DNA of 64,000 nucleotides from Paludibacteraceae bacterium (lineage in GTDB: Bacteria > Bacteroidota > Bacteroidia > Bacteroidales > Paludibacteraceae). The notes under the pieces are model-generated. The model worked only from the letters and a program-made list of their open reading frames with translations. It was not told where the DNA came from and did not search any database. The stretch spans positions 1 to 64,000 of the forward strand of contig JAFTCC010000065.1 of the NCBI GenBank assembly GCA_017454915.1, read 5' to 3'. Both the position numbers and the translations under genes were made by a program. Positions 55,157 to 63,778 of the stretch are shown in pieces (position 1 is the stretch's first letter; each line of letters starts with the position of its first letter).

Positions 55157-56656
55157 TTAGATTTCTGGCCTCATCGTGGGAAACAGGAGAACTTCCTGAA
55201 TCGCGGTCTGACCAGTGAGCAGCATCGTAAGACGGTCAATGCCTATGCCTATGCCGGCTGTGGGAGGCATACCATATTGCAAACTCTGAACGAAATCGCG
55301 GTCGATGAACATGGCCTCGTCATCACCTTTTTCACTCAATCGGAGTTGCTCTTTGAAGCGTTCTTCCTGATCTATCGGATCATTGAGCTCGGAATAGGCG
55401 TTAGCCACTTCTTTGCCATTTATCATAAGCTCAAAGCGCTCTGTAAGCCCAGGCTTTGAACGATGCATTTTGGTCAGAGGGGACATCTCGACAGGATAGT
55501 CGATGATGAATGTGGGCTGCACGAATGTGCCTTCACAATACTCGCCGAAAATCTCATCTATCATCTTGCCCTTACCCATCGTGTTGTCGGCGTCTATATG
55601 CAGTTTGTGGCATATCTCGCGGATTTCGTCTTCCGACTTTTCATTGAGGTCGTATCCTGTCTTTTCTTTAATCGCATCAAGAATAGGCAAACGACGGAAC
55701 GGGGCTTTGAGCGAAATCTGCTTACCATCTATTTCTATGTCCGTCGAACCGTTTACCGCTATTGCTATACGTTCAAGCATCTGCTCTGTAAACGTCATCA
55801 TCCAATTATAATCCTTATACTGCACATAGAGTTCTATGCAGGTGAACTCGGGGTTGTGTGTTCGGTCCATGCCCTCGTTGCGGAAGTTGCGTCCGATTTC
55901 ATAGACACCCTCAAAGCCTCCAACAATAAGCCTTTTGAGATACAGTTCGGTGGCGATACGCATATATAAATCCACATCAAGCGCATTGTGATGGGTGATA
56001 AACGGACGTGCCGATGCACCGCCGGGTATTGGCTGAAGAATTGGAGTCTCAACCTCGGTGTAGCCTGCCTCATCAAGTATGTGCCTCATCGTTGAAATTA
56101 TTTTTGCGCGCTTGATGAAACGCTCACGCACACCGTCGTTAACCACGAGGTCAAGGTCGCGGTGGCGATAACGCTGCTCTGGGTCGTTAAAACCATCGTA
56201 AGCAACACCGTCTTTATACTTAACGATAGGCAGAGGCCTAAGGCTTTTGGAGAGAAGTGTCAGCGCTTTGGCATGAACACTTATCTCACCAGTTTGAGTC
56301 TTAAAAACAAAACCCTTGATACCGATAAAGTCACCGATATCAAGGAGCTTCTTGAACACAACATTATACAATTCGGGCTGCTCGTCAGTGCTGATGTCAT
56401 CACGACTAACATAACACTGTATCCTGCCCTTGCTGTCCTGAAGTTCTATAAATGACGCCTTACCCATAATGCGACGGCTCATCAGCCTACCGGCTATTGA
56501 AACCTCACGGGGTGCGGCGGTCTCATCAAATTCGTTCTTAATGTCTAAAGAATAAGCATTAACGGCATATTCCTGTGCAGGATATGGGTTTATGCCCATT
56601 GCTTTTATTTGCGCTAAACTTTGGCGGCGCACTAATTCTTGTTCGTTTAATTCCAT
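55157..56656 (-). CDS. lysS: Lysine--tRNA ligase, class II
   Basis: This 499-residue enzyme charges tRNA-Lys. It has an N-terminal OB-fold (VSIAGRLMSRRIMGKASF), motif 1 with ETPILQPIPGGASARPF, motif 2 RNFRNEGMDRTHNPEFT and motif 3 GIGIGIDRLTMLLTG. Some Bacteroidetes LysS proteins carry a C-terminal extension; this one does not. It has a -7 element 86 bases upstream and is followed by gpsA and pgi, which may be co-transcribed. Confidence 0.97.
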   Translation of the reverse strand: MELNEQELVRRQSLAQIKAMGINPYPAQEYAVNAYSLDIKNEFDETAAPREVSIAGRLMSRRIMGKASFIELQDSKGRIQCYVSRDDISTDEQPELYNVVFKKLLDIGDFIGIKGFVFKTQTGEISVHAKALTLLSKSLRPLPIVKYKDGVAYDGFNDPEQRYRHRDLDLVVNDGVRERFIKRAKIISTMRHILDEAGYTEVETPILQPIPGGASARPFITHHNALDVDLYMRIATELYLKRLIVGGFEGVYEIGRNFRNEGMDRTHNPEFTCIELYVQYKDYNWMMTFTEQMLERIAIAVNGSTDIEIDGKQISLKAPFRRLPILDAIKEKTGYDLNEKSEDEIREICHKLHIDADNTMGKGKMIDEIFGEYCEGTFVQPTFIIDYPVEMSPLTKMHRSKPGLTERFELMINGKEVANAYSELNDPIDQEERFKEQLRLSEKGDDEAMFIDRDFVQSLQYGMPPTAGIGIGIDRLTMLLTGQTAIQEVLLFPTMRPEI

Positions 56657-56741
56657 AAAATAGTTAGTTAATCCGGCCTATGTCTTTCCACAAAAAACAA
56701 AGCCGTTGTTCAACAAATAACAACCGCATTTTTCATCAGTG

Positions 56742-56749
56742 CAAAGATA
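56742..56749 (-). promoter_or_regulatory. -7 element for the lysS-gpsA-pgi unit
   Basis: TATCTTTG on the minus strand, 86 bases before the lysS ATG, matches TAnnTTTG. A -33 element is not clear. It lies between ribF and lysS and implies that lysS does not depend on the grpE unit. Confidence 0.5.
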
Positions 56750-56789
56750 CAAAAAAAAAACGCAATAACGCGATTTTTCTACTCACTCA

Positions 56790-57689
56790 TTATTCATTTT
56801 TAAGTAACTTTTTTGTCACATTAATTTTGTCCTCATCTAATTGGGCCTGTAATTGTTTAATTGTCGGGAAATTGGTTTCGCGCCTTATCAGACACACCGG
56901 CTCTACCTCAACAATTTCACCATACAGATTGCGCGGGTTTTCCCAGTCTATTATATGCACTTCTATTGATGTGCCGAAATGCGTGAGTTTGAAGGTTGGA
57001 CGGCATCCTATATTCAGCATCGCCGCCATCGGATGTGGCATATCAATCGTTTTAGCCCAGCAGGCGTAAACACCATTATGAGGCAGTAACTGAGCATTGT
57101 CAACCGACAGGTTGGCTGTTGGGAACCCTATCTTTGTCCCATTGTGGTAACCATGCTCCACACTTCCTGAAAAAACAAATGGCCGCCCCAAAAGCGCTGC
57201 GGCACTCATAAAATCCGAATTTATAATCTGCTGACGAATCAGCGTGGATGAGACGTCTGTGCCTTCATAACGCGTTGCCATAACAGCCTCAACACCAAGC
57301 TCACCGCATATTTTATCATAATAACTAAAGTTACTTATATTGTCTGAACCGAACCTGTTGTTGAACCCTATGAGCAACAATTCTGCCCCAACCTGCTCGC
57401 GAATTACATCACGCACGAATTCGCGAGCCGTCATTTTCGACATCTCGCTGTTAAAGTCCAAAACAATAACATCGTCAACATACTGCTTGAGCAGCTCTAT
57501 GCGTTCAGTGAGCGGACAAATGCAACGAGGAGCCTTATCGGGCGAAAACACTTTTGATGGATGCTGACGAAAAGTAACGGCAACAGATTTGATGCCGCGA
57601 CTTTGAGCTATGGCCCGTAACTGGCGAAGAAGGTGTTGGTGTCCTATGTGGACACCGTCATAAAAACCTATTGAAACTGCACAGCCCAT
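56790..57689 (-). CDS. ribF: Bifunctional riboflavin kinase / FAD synthetase
   Basis: RibF makes FMN and FAD from riboflavin. The 299-residue protein has an N-terminal nucleotidyltransferase core VSIGFYDGVHIGHQHLLRQL and RQHPSKVF, with LLIGFNNRFGSDN and SSTLIRQQI. The flavokinase domain shows GRPFVFSGSVEHGYHNGTKI, GFPTANL and NGVYACWA. The N-terminus is about 15 residues shorter than most homologues because the start overlaps the dnaJ stop by one base. The core motif remains complete. Confidence 0.95.
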   Translation of the reverse strand: MGCAVSIGFYDGVHIGHQHLLRQLRAIAQSRGIKSVAVTFRQHPSKVFSPDKAPRCICPLTERIELLKQYVDDVIVLDFNSEMSKMTAREFVRDVIREQVGAELLLIGFNNRFGSDNISNFSYYDKICGELGVEAVMATRYEGTDVSSTLIRQQIINSDFMSAAALLGRPFVFSGSVEHGYHNGTKIGFPTANLSVDNAQLLPHNGVYACWAKTIDMPHPMAAMLNIGCRPTFKLTHFGTSIEVHIIDWENPRNLYGEIVEVEPVCLIRRETNFPTIKQLQAQLDEDKINVTKKLLKNE

Positions 57690-58834
57690 TAACCGAAGAT
57701 GCCTCCGAAGTTAAAGAAGTTATTCTGCTTGTCTCTGTCTTTAGGATTGATGTTAGGAGACTTGGCAAGGTTTTCTATCACCTTCAGTTCGTCCCTGTTG
57801 AGGTGCTCAGGAATGTACACATTTATTTTAATGAGTTCATCGCCTCGGCCGTATGAGTTGTAGATTGGCAAGCCTTTCCCCCTCAACCTCAACACCTTTC
57901 CGGGTTGTGTTCCTGCTGGAATCGTAATTTTAGCCTTGCCGTCCACTGTCGGGATTTCCACCTGACCGCCAAGTATAGCTGTAGGCATAGGCAGCAGCAG
58001 ATTATAAACCAAGTCATTGTCCATTCTCATGAGTTGCTCGTCCTCAATCTCCTCAAAATAAACAAGCAAATCACCTGGAACTCCGCCACGTGGTGCGGCA
58101 TTGCCTTTGCCCCGCAGCTGCAACTGCATTCCGTTCATCACACCTTGGGGAACGGGAATTGTAATCACGTCCTCACCCCTGACAAGACCTTGACCATGAC
58201 AATGCGGGCAGGGGTTCTTAACTGTCTTGCCTTCGCCATGACAGTCCGGACATGGACTTTGGGTCTGCATGCGTCCAAGCATAGTCTGACGAACGCTAAC
58301 AACATAACCGCGCCCGTTACACGTACGGCAAGTCTCAACCTGACCGTCGCTTGAGCCTGTGCCATGACAATGCTCGCAGACTACATTTTTCTGGACTTTG
58401 ATTTTCTTTTCTGCGCCCTCGTTAATGTCTTTGAGCGACACTTTCACTTTAACGCGCAAGTTCGTGCCACGAGGCTGAGCAGAGCCACCTCCTCTTGACG
58501 AGCGGCCGCCGAAAAACTCCTCAAAACCGCCGAAACCGCCACCGTTAAACAGATCGCCGAACATGCTGAATATGTCGTCAACATTCATCTGCTGGGCACC
58601 TGCACCTCCTACTCCGGCAAAGCCGAATTGGTCATATTTGGCACGCTTATCGGCATCAGAAAGCACACTATATGCCTCTGCTGCTTCTTTGAACTTTTCT
58701 TCTGCCTGCTTATCACCAGGATTTTTATCAGGGTGATACTGAATCGCAAGTTTGCGGTAGGCTTTCTTTATTTCGTCGGCGCTCGCGGTTTTGTTCACAC
58801 CAAGTACCTCATAATAATCTCTCTTTTCTGCCAT
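57689..58834 (-). CDS. dnaJ: Chaperone DnaJ
   Basis: This Hsp40 co-chaperone stimulates DnaK. The 381-residue protein has an N-terminal J domain with HPD in [16 protein letters not shown] and a Gly/Phe-rich region ([19 protein letters not shown]). Four zinc-finger repeats follow ([32 protein letters not shown]), then the substrate-binding domains. It is 12 bp downstream of grpE and shares one base with ribF. dnaK is not in this window. Confidence 0.97.
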   Translation of the reverse strand: MAEKRDYYEVLGVNKTASADEIKKAYRKLAIQYHPDKNPGDKQAEEKFKEAAEAYSVLSDADKRAKYDQFGFAGVGGAGAQQMNVDDIFSMFGDLFNGGGFGGFEEFFGGRSSRGGGSAQPRGTNLRVKVKVSLKDINEGAEKKIKVQKNVVCEHCHGTGSSDGQVETCRTCNGRGYVVSVRQTMLGRMQTQSPCPDCHGEGKTVKNPCPHCHGQGLVRGEDVITIPVPQGVMNGMQLQLRGKGNAAPRGGVPGDLLVYFEEIEDEQLMRMDNDLVYNLLLPMPTAILGGQVEIPTVDGKAKITIPAGTQPGKVLRLRGKGLPIYNSYGRGDELIKINVYIPEHLNRDELKVIENLAKSPNINPKDRDKQNNFFNFGGIFG

Positions 58835-58846
58835 ATCAAATGTTTT

Positions 58847-59434
58847 TTATTGTCCCACAACAACTTTTGCATGCCGGATTACTGTGTCCCCATGCTTATA
58901 GCCGCGTGTCGTGCAGTCTATTATCTTGTTTTTCTGTTCCTCGCTTTGGGCTGGCAACACTGCTATTGCCTCATGAAGATTGGTATCAAAGTCGGCATTG
59001 GCGGTTTCTATGGCTTCCACGCCATTTTTCCGCAGATAGTCTATAAATTTCTTATAAATCAGACTGATACCCTCTTTTACGGCCTCTATGTCGGTGGCAC
59101 TTTCCACTGACACTATGGCGCGCTCCAAATCATCTATCACAGGAAGCATGTCGCGGAAAAAGCCGTCGGCTACTACATTCTTAATAGCGGCCAATTCTGC
59201 TGTTTTTTTCTTGCGGAAATTATCAAACTCTGCCATCATGCGCAGTTTCTCGTCTTTCAGCGAGGCGACTTGAGCCTCTAATTCTGCGATTCGTTCTGCC
59301 ATTTTTGTCACCTCATCCACATCATCCTCAATTGCGACGTTTTCGCCGCACGATTCTTCTGGTGAGTTGTCAAGGATTTCCTCATTAAGATTTTCGTCTT
59401 CGTTAATTTGCTGATTTATATTTTCTTCATCCAT
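58847..59434 (-). CDS. grpE: Nucleotide exchange factor GrpE
   Basis: GrpE releases ADP from DnaK. The 195-residue protein has an acidic N-terminal region (about residues 1-45) and a long coiled-coil (about 45-90: MAERIAELEAQVASLKDEKL). The conserved AEFDNFRKKKTAEL, RDMLPVIDDLERA, and the C-terminal beta domain ending GYKHGDTVIRHAKVVVGQ follow. It starts the grpE-dnaJ-ribF unit. No standard TAnnTTTG promoter is seen upstream; a TTTGGCA element shared with lon lies 74 bases before the ATG. Confidence 0.96.
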   Translation of the reverse strand: MDEENINQQINEDENLNEEILDNSPEESCGENVAIEDDVDEVTKMAERIAELEAQVASLKDEKLRMMAEFDNFRKKKTAELAAIKNVVADGFFRDMLPVIDDLERAIVSVESATDIEAVKEGISLIYKKFIDYLRKNGVEAIETANADFDTNLHEAIAVLPAQSEEQKNKIIDCTTRGYKHGDTVIRHAKVVVGQ

Positions 59435-59480
59435 AATTAGTAAAGTTTTTGTTTATTTGTTTAAGCGTTAAATATATGTT

Positions 59481-59525
59481 TTTGGCAAATAGACGCCACA
59501 TGTGTTAGTCAAAATTTTTGCCAAA
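59481..59525. repeat. Inverted repeat TTTGGCAAA...TTTGCCAAA upstream of grpE
   Basis: TTTGGCAAA at 59481-59489 and its exact reverse complement TTTGCCAAA at 59517-59525 flank a 27-base spacer in the grpE leader. No T-tract follows on either strand. The right arm is part of the element shared with lon. Confidence 0.5.
59508..59525 (-). promoter_or_regulatory. Candidate sigma-54-like or heat-shock promoter element of grpE
   Basis: On the minus strand TTTGGCAAAAATTTTGAC matches the lon upstream element at 14 of 18 positions. TTGGCA resembles a sigma-54 -24 box and TTG a -12 box, but the essential GC of the -12 box is GA here. No housekeeping promoter is visible, which is why this element was noted. 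Function is inferred. Confidence 0.4.
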
Positions 59526-59539
59526 GTTCACATGGCATA

Positions 59540-60133
59540 TTAACTGACACTTTGGCATATTTCATATTGACCGTTAAGCCATTGTGCAAAAACAGATTCG
59601 CTGCTTTGTGGAATAGACACTTCAGCCGAAATGGTCTGGTCTCCATACTCCATGCGCTCAAGTTTGCCACCCACCTGCTGCACTTTGTTTATTACTGCTT
59701 GCATTGACGTATAAGGATATGAGATGCGGAATGTCGCAAATGGTTCATACGATATTATCTCCGCTTCCTGCAGCGCAAGTTCGGTAGCTGTCCGATAGGC
59801 ATTTATCAGACCTGGCGTACCGAGCAGAACTCCTCCAAAATATCTGACCACAACAACCAGAATATCTGATAGTTGCCGCTTAATGATTTGGTTCAATATC
59901 GGTTTGCCTGCTGTGCCCGAGGGTTCACCATCATCGTTGGAGCGCTCGGTGCGACTCGGTTCGTTCAACACGTATGCAAAGCATACATGACGCGCGTCAT
60001 GAAATTTGTTGCGGTAACCGTCTATCAACTCTTTGGCGGCTTCTGCACTGCGCACATGATGAGCAAAGGCGAGAAAACGGCTTCCTCGGTCTTTGAACTG
60101 CGACGACACAGGTGAAGAAATCGAATAGTACAT
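59540..60133 (-). CDS. YigZ/IMPACT family protein
   Basis: This 197-residue protein of the IMPACT/YigZ family has the conserved SRFLAFAHHVRSAEAA, HVCFAYVLN and DDGEPSGTAGKPIL. VVVRYFGGVLLGTPGLINAY and a C-terminal ferredoxin-like domain follow. The family is proposed to act in stress-related translation control, but its bacterial role is not established. It lies 4 bp after the glycosyltransferase gene, with which it is probably transcribed. Confidence 0.9.
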   Translation of the reverse strand: MYYSISSPVSSQFKDRGSRFLAFAHHVRSAEAAKELIDGYRNKFHDARHVCFAYVLNEPSRTERSNDDGEPSGTAGKPILNQIIKRQLSDILVVVVRYFGGVLLGTPGLINAYRTATELALQEAEIISYEPFATFRISYPYTSMQAVINKVQQVGGKLERMEYGDQTISAEVSIPQSSESVFAQWLNGQYEICQSVS

Positions 60134-60137
60134 AGGG

Positions 60138-61136
60138 CTATACCGTTTTGTGAATCAGAAAATGGTCTACCAACACTGAACGCCTTGTCCAGCCCAAAGG
60201 CCGGCGCACCAAAGTTTTACTTATATTATTAATGCGGTCTTCCGCAAAACTTTTTTTCATTTTATGGTACTCTATTCGCGCGTTATACACCGCTCGGGCG
60301 TTTTGCCGCTCACCTTTCAGAAGCATCACTGCAAGTGCCAAATAATCAAGGACAAATCTCACCATCATAATTAGGAAGAAATAGCGCGAATGTGCATTTT
60401 TGTATATCATCAGAAGGTTGTTGCGGAAGTTGAGATACGTCTTGCGCGGGTTGTCGTAAGGTAAAGACGCTCCCCCATAGTGCCACACCTTTGACTGCGG
60501 AACAACATAAATCTCCATTCCGCGCGCCTTAAGCCGCCAGCATAGGTCTATTTCCTCCATGTGCGCAAAAAAACGGGCGTCAAGACCGCCGTTTTGCAAG
60601 TACGCCGAGCGACGGATGCAGAGGCATGCGCCTGATGCCCAAAAAATCGGTTCTACGGTGTCATATTGACCCTCATCCGACGCAACTTTGTCAAGCCTTC
60701 TGCCACGACAATATGGATAGCAAAACAGGTCTAACAATCCTCCTGCGGCACCGGCGTGCTCAAACATATTAGGCTCTCTGAAAGACAGTATTTTGGGCTG
60801 CACTGCGGCTACCTCATCGTGCTGATCAAGATAACTTATCAACGGCTCAAGCCAACCCTCGCTTACACTTACATCGCTGTTAAGCAAGACAACATACTCA
60901 GCTTCAACCTGCTTTATTGCGATGTTATAACCTTGCGCAAAACCATAGTTGGCATCTAATCTGACTACTTCAACAGACTCATACTGCTCCGCATATTCTG
61001 CAGAGCCGTCTGTCGAGGCATTGTCTGCCACTATTATTCTTGCCGTGGTGGAAGGGGTGTGCTCAACCACTGACGGAAGATACTTAGGCAAAACGTCCGC
61101 TCCATTCCAGTTCAGTATTATGACAGCAGTTTTCAT
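60138..61136 (-). CDS. Family 2 glycosyltransferase (rhamnosyltransferase-like)
   Basis: This 332-residue GT2 enzyme has the N-terminal AVIILNWNGADVLPKYLPSV, ADNASTDGSAEY and LLNSDVSVSEGWLEPLI. The catalytic-loop motif is HMEEIDLCWRLKARG. These features are typical of the WbbL/rhamnosyltransferase-like group. A C-terminal hydrophobic segment (SRYFFLIMMVRFVLDYLALA) suggests membrane association. It overlaps the PBP1A gene by 4 bp (ATGA), so a role at the cell surface fits but is not proven. Confidence 0.92.
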   Translation of the reverse strand: MKTAVIILNWNGADVLPKYLPSVVEHTPSTTARIIVADNASTDGSAEYAEQYESVEVVRLDANYGFAQGYNIAIKQVEAEYVVLLNSDVSVSEGWLEPLISYLDQHDEVAAVQPKILSFREPNMFEHAGAAGGLLDLFCYPYCRGRRLDKVASDEGQYDTVEPIFWASGACLCIRRSAYLQNGGLDARFFAHMEEIDLCWRLKARGMEIYVVPQSKVWHYGGASLPYDNPRKTYLNFRNNLLMIYKNAHSRYFFLIMMVRFVLDYLALAVMLLKGERQNARAVYNARIEYHKMKKSFAEDRINNISKTLVRRPLGWTRRSVLVDHFLIHKTV

Positions 61137-63409
61137 TTGCAGCCGGCGTTCGGGTCAAAGTCTGTTGGTATATCAAACTGTATGGTTTCGTCGTACTCCA
61201 GCGTTGGGTCTTCATAAACCTTTTTCATGTAAAGCGCGAAAATAGGCAATGCCATGCTTGCGCCCTGACCTTCGGCCATGCTGTCAAAATGAATCGCACG
61301 ATCTTCACCACCTACCCAGCAGCCGCCAACAAGTTGCGGCGAATAGCCCATAAACCAACCGTCGGAGTTGTTCTGCGTGGTGCCTGTTTTCCCGCCTAAA
61401 GGCATCGTCAGCCCATACTTGAAGCGTATGCGCGAACCTGTGCCTCCATCTATGACATTGCGCATCATTGTTATCATTTTATACGAGGTTTCTTCATTCA
61501 CAACCTCGTGAGTTTGAGGTGTGAACGTGGCAATCACATTGCCGTTTGCGTCTTCTATGCGGGTCACAAACAATGGTTCAATGCGAATACCTTTGTTCGG
61601 GAATGCCGTGTAGCCGCCCACCATTTCTGCAACAGATATATCGCAAATGCCAAGGCAAAGAGAAACAACAGGGTCAAGTTGCGAGCGTATGCCAAAAGCG
61701 TGCATCAGCTTGACAAGTGCCTCGGGTGAATACAAGCTCATCAGGTATGCCGAAATCCAGTTGTTGGAGTGAGCAAGACCCCACTGCAGAGTAACTACCT
61801 CGCCTACCCTTTTCTTGTCGGAATTGCGAGGCGTCCACTCCTTGCCGTTCTTGTCTATCAGCGTAATCGACTGGTTTACGGTTTTGTCGCACGGCCACAA
61901 GCCTTCTTCCATCGCAAGGGTGTAAAGATATGGTTTAACAGTCGAGCCGACCTGCCTACGGCCCTTGCTGGCCATGTCATACTGGAAATACTGGAAGTTC
62001 GGGCCGCCCACGTATGCCTTAACGTAGCCGCTGAAAGGATCCATCGACATAAAACCGCAACGCAAAAAATGCTTCACGTAGCGAATGGAGTCCATCGGTG
62101 TCATAACTGTGTCAATCGCACCGTCGTAGCTGAACACCGTCATCTCTGTCGGTGTCTCAAATGACTTGTCGATTTCATCTTCTGACGCTCCGGCGCGTTT
62201 CATGCTCCAATAGCGTTCAGATTGTTTCTTGGTGCGTTCAAGAATCGCATTCCTGTCCTTCTCGCTCAACAGGCGGCTAAAAGGAGCGTATGAGCGGTTT
62301 TTCTTTTCCTTGAAAAAAGCTTTCTGAAGTTCGGGCATGTGCTCCTGCACGGCTTCCTCGGCATAGCGCTGCATGCGGCTGTCAAGCGTGGTGTATATCT
62401 TCAGACCGTCAGAATAGATATTGTATTTTCCACCTTCTGGCTTTCTATTTTTCTCACAGAAACCATAAAGCGGATTGTTGTCCCAGAAGTACCTGTCATC
62501 ATTATACTGCTGCTCCTGCCACGACGCGTAGTTATCGCGCTTCGGCTCTTTAGCAGTCAGCCATATACGCAACATTTCACGAAAATAAGGCGCAATGCCC
62601 TCTTTGTGGTCTATACGGTGAAAATCAAGCACTATGTCTTCTTTCGACATAGTGTCAAGTTGCTCTTGCGTAATATAACCGGCCTTCTCCATCTGCGAAA
62701 GCACTACATTGCGACGTTCCTTGCAGCGTTCGCGGTGCCGTACAGGATTGTACAAAGAAGGGTTCTTGCACATTCCAACAAGCGTTGCGGCTTCTATCAC
62801 TGTCAGGTCTTTCTGACTCTTGTTAAAATAAACCTGCGCAGCAGACTTGATGCCAACAGCATTGTTCAGAAAGTCAAACTGGTTCAAGTACATCGCTATG
62901 ATTTCTTGTTTCGTATATAGACGCTCAAGCTGAACGGCTATTACCCACTCTATCGGCTTTTGAAGCGCTCGCTCAAAAATGTTCTCTGCGTGGGGAGAAT
63001 AAAGTTGCTTAGCGAGCTGCTGAGTAATCGTAGAGCCACCGCCCTTCCTGCCGAAACGCAAAAGTACGCGCATCAGGGCCTTAAAGTCAATGCCAGAATG
63101 CTCGGCGAAACGAACGTCCTCTGTCGCTATCAGAGCCTGAGAAACGTAGTCCGACACCTCATTGAACCCGACGCTAACACGATTGTCCTTACCCTGATAG
63201 TAACGGCCTATAACCTCCATGTCAGCACTGAAAATCTCTGTGGCGTATTTGTTCTTGGGGTTCTGAAGCTCCTCAAGGGGAGGAAGATAGCCCAACCAAC
63301 CTTTACTTATCATCCAAAAAACGCAGCACACACACAAAAGACCTGTCAGAAAACTAATCCAGAATATCTTAAAGAGAATGCCCCAATAGCGGGGACGAGA
63401 GTTAAACAT
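61133..63409 (-). CDS. Penicillin-binding protein 1A (class A, bifunctional)
   Basis: This 758-residue inner-membrane peptidoglycan synthase has one N-terminal helix (about residues 10-33). The glycosyltransferase domain shows ATEDVRFAEHSGIDF and GGSTITQQLAKQL. The transpeptidase domain has GSTVKPYLY (nucleophile Ser), SNN in AHSNNW and the KTGT motif in LGGKTGTTQNNSD. The C-terminus ends at IPTDFDPNAGCK without an added domain. I used the ATG at 63409 because the -7 promoter element overlaps the longer start at 63442. Confidence 0.95.
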   Translation of the reverse strand: MFNSRPRYWGILFKIFWISFLTGLLCVCCVFWMISKGWLGYLPPLEELQNPKNKYATEIFSADMEVIGRYYQGKDNRVSVGFNEVSDYVSQALIATEDVRFAEHSGIDFKALMRVLLRFGRKGGGSTITQQLAKQLYSPHAENIFERALQKPIEWVIAVQLERLYTKQEIIAMYLNQFDFLNNAVGIKSAAQVYFNKSQKDLTVIEAATLVGMCKNPSLYNPVRHRERCKERRNVVLSQMEKAGYITQEQLDTMSKEDIVLDFHRIDHKEGIAPYFREMLRIWLTAKEPKRDNYASWQEQQYNDDRYFWDNNPLYGFCEKNRKPEGGKYNIYSDGLKIYTTLDSRMQRYAEEAVQEHMPELQKAFFKEKKNRSYAPFSRLLSEKDRNAILERTKKQSERYWSMKRAGASEDEIDKSFETPTEMTVFSYDGAIDTVMTPMDSIRYVKHFLRCGFMSMDPFSGYVKAYVGGPNFQYFQYDMASKGRRQVGSTVKPYLYTLAMEEGLWPCDKTVNQSITLIDKNGKEWTPRNSDKKRVGEVVTLQWGLAHSNNWISAYLMSLYSPEALVKLMHAFGIRSQLDPVVSLCLGICDISVAEMVGGYTAFPNKGIRIEPLFVTRIEDANGNVIATFTPQTHEVVNEETSYKMITMMRNVIDGGTGSRIRFKYGLTMPLGGKTGTTQNNSDGWFMGYSPQLVGGCWVGGEDRAIHFDSMAEGQGASMALPIFALYMKKVYEDPTLEYDETIQFDIPTDFDPNAGCK

Positions 63410-63439
63410 ATCTAATAATAATGTGTTAATTTGCAAAAG

Positions 63440-63471
63440 CAAAGTTACGGCTTTTATTTCATATTAGCAAG
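63440..63471 (-). promoter_or_regulatory. Promoter of the PBP1A unit (CTTG, 20 bp, TAACTTTG)
   Basis: On the minus strand CTTG (63471-63468) is followed after 20 bp by TAACTTTG (63447-63440). It predicts a leader of about 26 bases to ATG 63409 and rules out a start at 63442. Confidence 0.7.
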
Positions 63472-63630
63472 TGCCTCCCCATTAGCCCTATTCGCCACAT
63501 TCGCCCCATTCGCCATATTAGCGAAAGGACTTCAAGGACTTAGAGGATAAAGTATTCGTGTCATTCGTTTAATTCGCGAACTACTAACCAATACGTTTAA
63601 TTTGCGACCCCAAATCGCACAAGTCATTTT
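63472..63630. repeat. Intergenic region with repeated ATTCGCC and ATTCGTTTAATTCG motifs
   Basis: No gene is seen. Degenerate copies of ATTCGCC occur between about 63484 and 63525. The 20-mer CATTCGTTTAATTCGCGAAC at 63562-63581 is an inverted one-mismatch copy of the sequence at 39854-39873. CGTTTAATTTGCGA follows near 63594. Confidence 0.55.
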
Positions 63631-63648
63631 TTTGGCACAAAGATTGGC
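63631..63648 (+). promoter_or_regulatory. Candidate sigma-54-like promoter element of lon
   Basis: TTTGGCACAAAGATTGGC contains a perfect -24-type TTGGCAC box. A TTGG follows at the spacing expected for the -12 box, where GC would be usual. It shares 14 of 18 positions with the element upstream of grpE. No TAnnTTTG promoter was found in the lon upstream region. Confidence 0.45.
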
Positions 63649-63693
63649 ATTATTATATCACACGTTCATTTATACAGTTTTTTTCATGGTGAT

Positions 63694-63725
63694 ACTGACA
63701 AAATGTCAAAAAACTGACAAAATGT
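63694..63725 (+). promoter_or_regulatory. Repeated operator-like element in the lon leader
   Basis: The 13-mer ACTGACAAAATGT occurs twice with a 19-bp period. The first copy extends to the perfect palindrome TGACA-AAA-TGTCA (63696-63708). The second copy has only one intact half plus TGTA. It lies between the candidate promoter and the lon ATG. A protein-binding role is inferred. Confidence 0.45.
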
Positions 63726-63778
63726 ATGAAATAAAAGCGACAAGGTCAGAGTTTCATTAAACTATATTTAAGGAATAT

